Of a stretch of DNA of 64,000 bases, positions 59,516 to 64,000 are shown in pieces. Under the pieces are notes generated by a model. That model was not told the DNA's origin. It saw only the letters and a list, made by a program, of their open reading frames with translations, and made no database searches. Made by a program: the position numbers and the translations under genes. Within the stretch, counting starts at the first letter, position 1, and every line of letters starts with the position of its first letter. The DNA is taken from contig CM025849.1 in NCBI GenBank assembly GCA_003952965.2, forward strand, positions 310,001-374,000. The letters run 5' to 3'. Origin of the DNA: Morella rubra (Eukaryota; Streptophyta; Magnoliopsida; Fagales; Myricaceae).

Positions 59516-62500
59516 TCACAAGTTGGGCCTTGTGTGTGAATCATTACACATACACTCGGGGACAGGATACTTTGTGACGTCCCTTCCGGCTTTGTAAGTT
59601 CTGAGTTCTGGCTGCCCTAAGGAGTCACTGTGTAACTCCTTCATGATGATGTTGAACTCTAATTCTGATAGTGAAGAGTTTAAAAAGTATGGGAGCATGT
59701 GTCTTTTGTTTGGGGTTATATACTTCTTGTGCCCTGCATAGGCCCGGTGACCCTGAAGAAACAACCAGTTCCAGTTTTCAGACATAGTTGTATAAAACGC
59801 ATATTACTGACCCACACAGAAGAGAAACAAAGAAAACCAGGATAAGACATTTGAAAGTTCGAATTCTCAAAATTTACTTCTATTAATAATCCATTTGGAC
59901 GGCTTAAAAGATGGCCAAATTGGAAAGAAAATGATTGATGTAGTAAGATTTAAAATTCAGCAAAACTTCTGTGCCACCTTGTACTAGGCAAAGACAGTTT
60001 ATGCTTAAGGTAAAGGCAGTAAGATGCCAATAGATTACTTCAATTGTTTGCAAAAGAGGTCAAACTCAAACCAAATAGACCATACGATCCTATTATTCCG
60101 CTGCTCACTCATAATTGCTTTTAGTTCAGCCCTATTTCTTTTGGACATGTAACTTAAGGCATTATTATCTCATGCGTTCTCTCATTCTCGATAGATTTTC
60201 TGAATGATAAAGAAAACTTTATTACAAAGCAAGCATAATCTTGTTTTCTACAAAATTTAATCCCCTCCCTCATAGTCTTTTCTAGGAATCTTGCGAGTAC
60301 AAGACTATAGTTAGTGGTTGCTTTTCGGTAGTCTGATGTCTCAAGCGTTTCTCTATGTTCTTGTTTTTAGTTACAGGCTTCCTGTTTAGCTGTCTTACAA
60401 GATCGAATCTTTCAGGCTGATATGATTTGACAGGCTAGATGAGTTTCGCAAGATTTTGGCCCTTTCGCAACCATATGTTATAGAGAATTGGTACTCATGA
60501 CAGATTAGTTACTGAGACAAAATGGTGATGGTGATACCTGGATGGCGTGGCCCATATTTCCCCCATGAGATGGCATGAAAACATCACTATTCTCGCAGAC
60601 TATATAATCAATGGCAGCCATTACAGATGCTTTGTTTTTAAATGCCTCTAGTTCACCAGGCAAAGCAAGATCTTCCTTGTTGGACAAATGTGGAAACTCC
60701 TGCGTTAATGGCAGCAAAGCTTCGTTCCCCCCCAATGGCTCCCCTCCAGCCCAGTATATCCTTGTATCTCTAGGAGCTCCCAGAGCTTTAAGCAGCCTAA
60801 ACACAAAATGACCCCAAGGAACAAAAGAATTTCAGTCTGTTTAAAAAGCACCAGATATGGAAAAAGAAAACTAGCTCAGCAGACTACGTACATAGGTTTA
60901 AACCCATTCAAATTTTATGTTCATACCTGGCTACCTCTACGGCATTCATGGGGCAGAGACCTGCGAGCTTCCGATCATGGTAAGTCATGTTTGATCTTGC
61001 AGTTAGGAGCTCAGGCCGTTGCTTCCTTTCATTGGTCACTATCTCATTGTACTCCTGGCTCAGACCAGGAAGGCATCCCGTCCTAATCCATACATCCTTC
61101 TCCATTCGTAAATGAAGAGCAAGGTAGGGCCCCTTGCTCCGTATCCTCTCTGCAAGCTTGTTACCAAGTTGCAAAATTGGAGGTGCAAATCTCAATGCAT
61201 GAAAAGCAACCTGAAGTTAAACAAAGAAGATATTAGAATTGGCCATCCATTTAATTATACTCAATTGAAAAGTGAACGATAGAGTCCGAGCTACAGGCAA
61301 GCAATAATCAAGTTACCAATTTGAAGTTCAGGAATATAATGAAAAACCAGTGAAGTGGGGAAGACCAGTGCTCATCAGAGTAGAAACAAATAAAACAAGT
61401 TGTCAGTTTGAATTAAGAAAGGAAGTTCCCAAAACAAAGTTATTGATTTAAAATGTCCCATGATTTCCGAGATCTCACCATGTGCGAGTCTGTTATGTTA
61501 AACCACAAGCAAGGCAAATACTACATGCAAGTTCAAGAGTCTGAATGAAGCAATCTTTACTAAGAACAAAACCTTGTAATACCTTGCATCGAAGCTTCTG
61601 CAGATCAGAAGGAAGATCCTTAGAGAGCCTTGAATCCAAACCACGTAAGAGCAAAACCCCTTCTCTGTTAAACTGCAGAAACCAACGGAGATTGCATAAG
61701 ATAACCTTTTTCTCAATTGGCATAAACAGGAAGATTGTTCCCCACAGCACAGAGCTGACAACACATTCCCTATATAAAAGGGAACAAAATGCAGAAAACG
61801 AAAGCAGGTTTCTTTAACACATCAGTAAGGAAGACTAGTATTAATCATAAAGGCCAACCCAGCAATGAAAAAATATTTAGTGAAAGAACAGAATTGTAGA
61901 CAGTTGTCTGATGGCTCTTAAGTTGAATGGTCCCGGCAAAATTATAGTTGCCACAACTCAAACTTCTAAGGATTGTTGCAGCAACTAAAAATCAAATGTT
62001 GAAATCTTTCTCATAACAAAGCAATAAGATGCTTCCCCAACTATTAGAACTACGTATACAGTCAATTCCAAAGGCCAACATTTTCTACCGAGGAATAACA
62101 AACTAACAGCTGCAACTTTTTATTTTCTCTTACTTAAATTTATTTTCCTTTACCAAACCAGCATTTCTAAGACATAAGCAAAGAAGAGAAGCTGGTACGC
62201 TTACTCTACAGTATAAATACTCAAATTTATCAATACCCGTCTGAGGTAGCGTCCACGTATCCATCTAGGGGAGACACTAAGTGGTAGGGTGCCTTCTACT
62301 GGCTTTCTCATTAGATGTGTAGATGGTAGTGACGAAACTACCCGGACATCATTGGCAAGAACTTTCTTGAAGTGCTCCAAGTCAAATATATCCGAGAATT
62401 CACTGCAACCATCAAATTCAAGAAACACAGAAAAATAGGAAGTCAGTCTTCGGAACTGCAGCGCGCATGGGAGTTATAGAATCCTTACCATAATACATAA

Positions 62501-63433
62501 TATTACACAAGAAAGGCAAGAAATTCAATCAACTTCAACCACGATGGAAGTTTTTGAAGCTTGCTGAATTCAATTGAAAGGCCATAAAAACTTCCTAAAA
62601 TTAGGCCCATTTTTTGATTCCTCAAAAAGAATCTAATGACATGTTTTCGTGTATTGATAAATAAAAATCAATCGCAAAAGGCAGTAGTTTTTGGACAATA
62701 ATGCAAAGGTAGAATACCTTTCATCACCCCAAATGACATTGACTTGTAATACGGGAACAACCAAAGTAGCGCCAAGAATCCTAGCGATTACCACAGCATC
62801 AACTATCTGATTCCGCTGCTGGTTCATTCCGCCAGAAACCACGACCATCAGATACTTTCTCCTATCTGTTACAATCCTTTCACTTGCCCGGCTGTACTCC
62901 CGGCTGAAACCCAAGCAAGGCTTGTAGCCCAAACCATCTGGCTGCTTCCAAAACTCACTTTTCTCAAATTTGTCAGCATCATTCTCACTGTTTCGTCCAT
63001 TACCCATTTCCGATTTTGGGTACTCATTTGAAATCAACGGCTGTGATTGACCTGTTCCATCCAAAACTTCATCTTTCTCAACATTTTCACCACCTTTTCT
63101 ACTCATCGATGCAAAACCAAGTTCTGATTTTGAAAATTCATTTGACATTGAGTCCTGTGATTGCGTACTGGTAGGACATGGGTATGAAGAAAATGGGATC
63201 AACGGGTCAAGCTTGTAGCCCAACTTTAACATACCAAGGAGGGCAAAGAGAAAGAGAATGAGAAACCAAAGCCTTGATCTTTTCAAGCTGAGGAACCTGT
63301 TGTTGTTCCTCGAAGATTTCTTTGGTGAGACAAGGAGGGACTGCAGAGAAGACGATGACAAAGAGTTGATTATCTGAGATGGGACTGAAATGTACGACAC
63401 CCTCTTGCCGATACTGCACTTTGACTTGGCCAT
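59516..63433 (-). CDS. O-fucosyltransferase family protein (PF10250), type II Golgi glycosyltransferase
   Basis: Six exons on the minus strand (63433-62718, 62402-62237, 61672-61583, 61210-60927, 60796-60538, 59752-59516), all GT-AG and in phase, give 583 residues. The topology is type II: a short basic cytosolic tail, a membrane anchor around residues 53-72 (SRLWFLILFLFALLGMLKLG), and a charged, low-complexity stem of about 100 residues. The GDP-fucose-type domain follows, with YLMVVVSGGMNQQRNQIVDA, ARILGATLVVPVLQ, the LVLHLR-like ALHLRMEKD motif, AGLCPMNAVEVA, RIYWAGGEPLGG and the C-terminal DVFMPSHGGNMGHAIQGHRA. Members act in the Golgi on cell-wall glycans or proteins. The acceptor of this one is unknown. 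The 5' UTR is GA-rich. No damage is seen. Confidence 0.94.
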
Positions 63434-64000
63434 TGCAGAATGAGAGCCACAGAGGCTCTTCTTCTCCTTCTTCTTTCTTAAGAAGGCTCTGTATATACTT
63501 GCTGGATTAGCTTTCTCTGTAAGCTTTTTAGAGAGACAGAGACAGAGAGAGATTATTGCGTCTGTTAGAGAGAAAAAGAGACAGTAGGCGGCGGGAAGGC
63601 CAAGTCTGACGAGAATTCTGGGAAACGCGTTTTGTTAAGAGAGTTATGAGCGTGTTTTAGGACGGCTCTGTGGGTTTAATTTAAAGCCGCTGCCAGTATC
63701 TACGAAGTGTTTAGTTTAATCCAAGTGCCTTTTTTTTTTTTTTTTTAAGCAAGTCCGAGTTTTAAGTGTTGTCTTTTAGAAAATGACAGTTTCAGCCTTT
63801 GTCATATCCAAGTAACTTCTCCAACAAATTTACATTTCATTTAAAAGCTGAAAATTTATGGACGAGTGATGCTAATATTTGCTCCGTGTACTTCAATTCA
63901 TGGAGTTGTTTATGTTGACTTTGGCGGTGTTTCAAAATTTTTACATTTATTAAATAATAATAAAATAATTTTTTTATTAATTTATTTTTTTATTATAATA
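63434..64000 (-). other. Upstream region of the O-fucosyltransferase gene
   Basis: GA-rich microsatellite-like 5' UTR at 63530-63590 (GAGAGACAGAGACAGAGAGA), then T-run and AT-rich DNA to the window edge. No other gene is recognised. Confidence 0.4.

Noticed and set aside
1-64000. A novel multi-gene defence or biosynthetic system
   Set aside because: The genes are unrelated housekeeping or stress genes. No co-functional cluster, prokaryotic system or organellar insert was recognised.

Overview
The window is nuclear DNA of a flowering plant, most likely a woody rosid-type eudicot. Evidence: plant-specific families (PLS-class PPR, plant O-fucosyltransferase, type-2 13-lipoxygenase, universal stress protein), GT-AG introns, AT-rich intergenic DNA with TA/GA microsatellites, and a dense load of plant transposons. 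The species cannot be fixed from sequence alone.

Layout. 1-4.8 kb: SNU23/ZMAT2 splicing factor (+). 5.2-8.25 kb: a 5'-truncated LINE with poly(A) and a probable target duplication, ending about 200 bp upstream of an intact PPR gene (8.47-9.92 kb, +). 10.75 kb: a small Harbinger-type MITE. 12.3-13.3 kb: a four-exon gene for a small secreted cysteine-rich protein (-). 13.84 kb: tRNA-Ala(AGC) (-). 15.0-17.4 kb: the COPII GTPase SAR1 (-), complete. 20.85-21.8 kb: an intact universal stress protein gene (+). 22.47-26.64 kb: a whole-length hAT transposon with an exact 8-bp target duplication, followed by a Mutator-type foldback MITE. 28.46-29.26 kb: a decaying paralogue of the stress-protein gene. 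29.7-33.2 kb: an intron-bearing pseudogene of the N-terminal part of FRIENDLY/CLU (-), split by an old LTR-type fragment. 34.5-37.8 kb: a siroheme-pathway SUMT gene (UPM1-like, +) with two frameshifts and changed core residues. 38.33 kb: a second Mutator-type MITE.

39.3-57 kb is a rearranged lipoxygenase locus. A nine-exon 13-LOX gene (-, 39.96-45.08 kb) has a C-terminal-only fragment downstream. Its promoter region (about 45.4-47.5 kb) recurs in inverted orientation (49.4-51.5 kb), followed by a LOX pseudogene (+, 52.7-54.7 kb). Part of that promoter region recurs a third time (54.7-56.1 kb). A non-autonomous CACTA element with a clean 3-bp target duplication sits in the spacer of the inverted pair. 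LINE pieces interrupt the copies. 59.5-63.4 kb: a complete six-exon O-fucosyltransferase-like gene (-).

The genes are unrelated housekeeping or stress functions and form no operon or pathway. The most notable structures are the head-to-head LOX duplication, the USP and CLU pseudogenes, and four DNA transposons with exact target duplications. Several otherwise conserved coding exons carry +/-1 indels, some in homopolymers, so part of the apparent decay could be assembly error.
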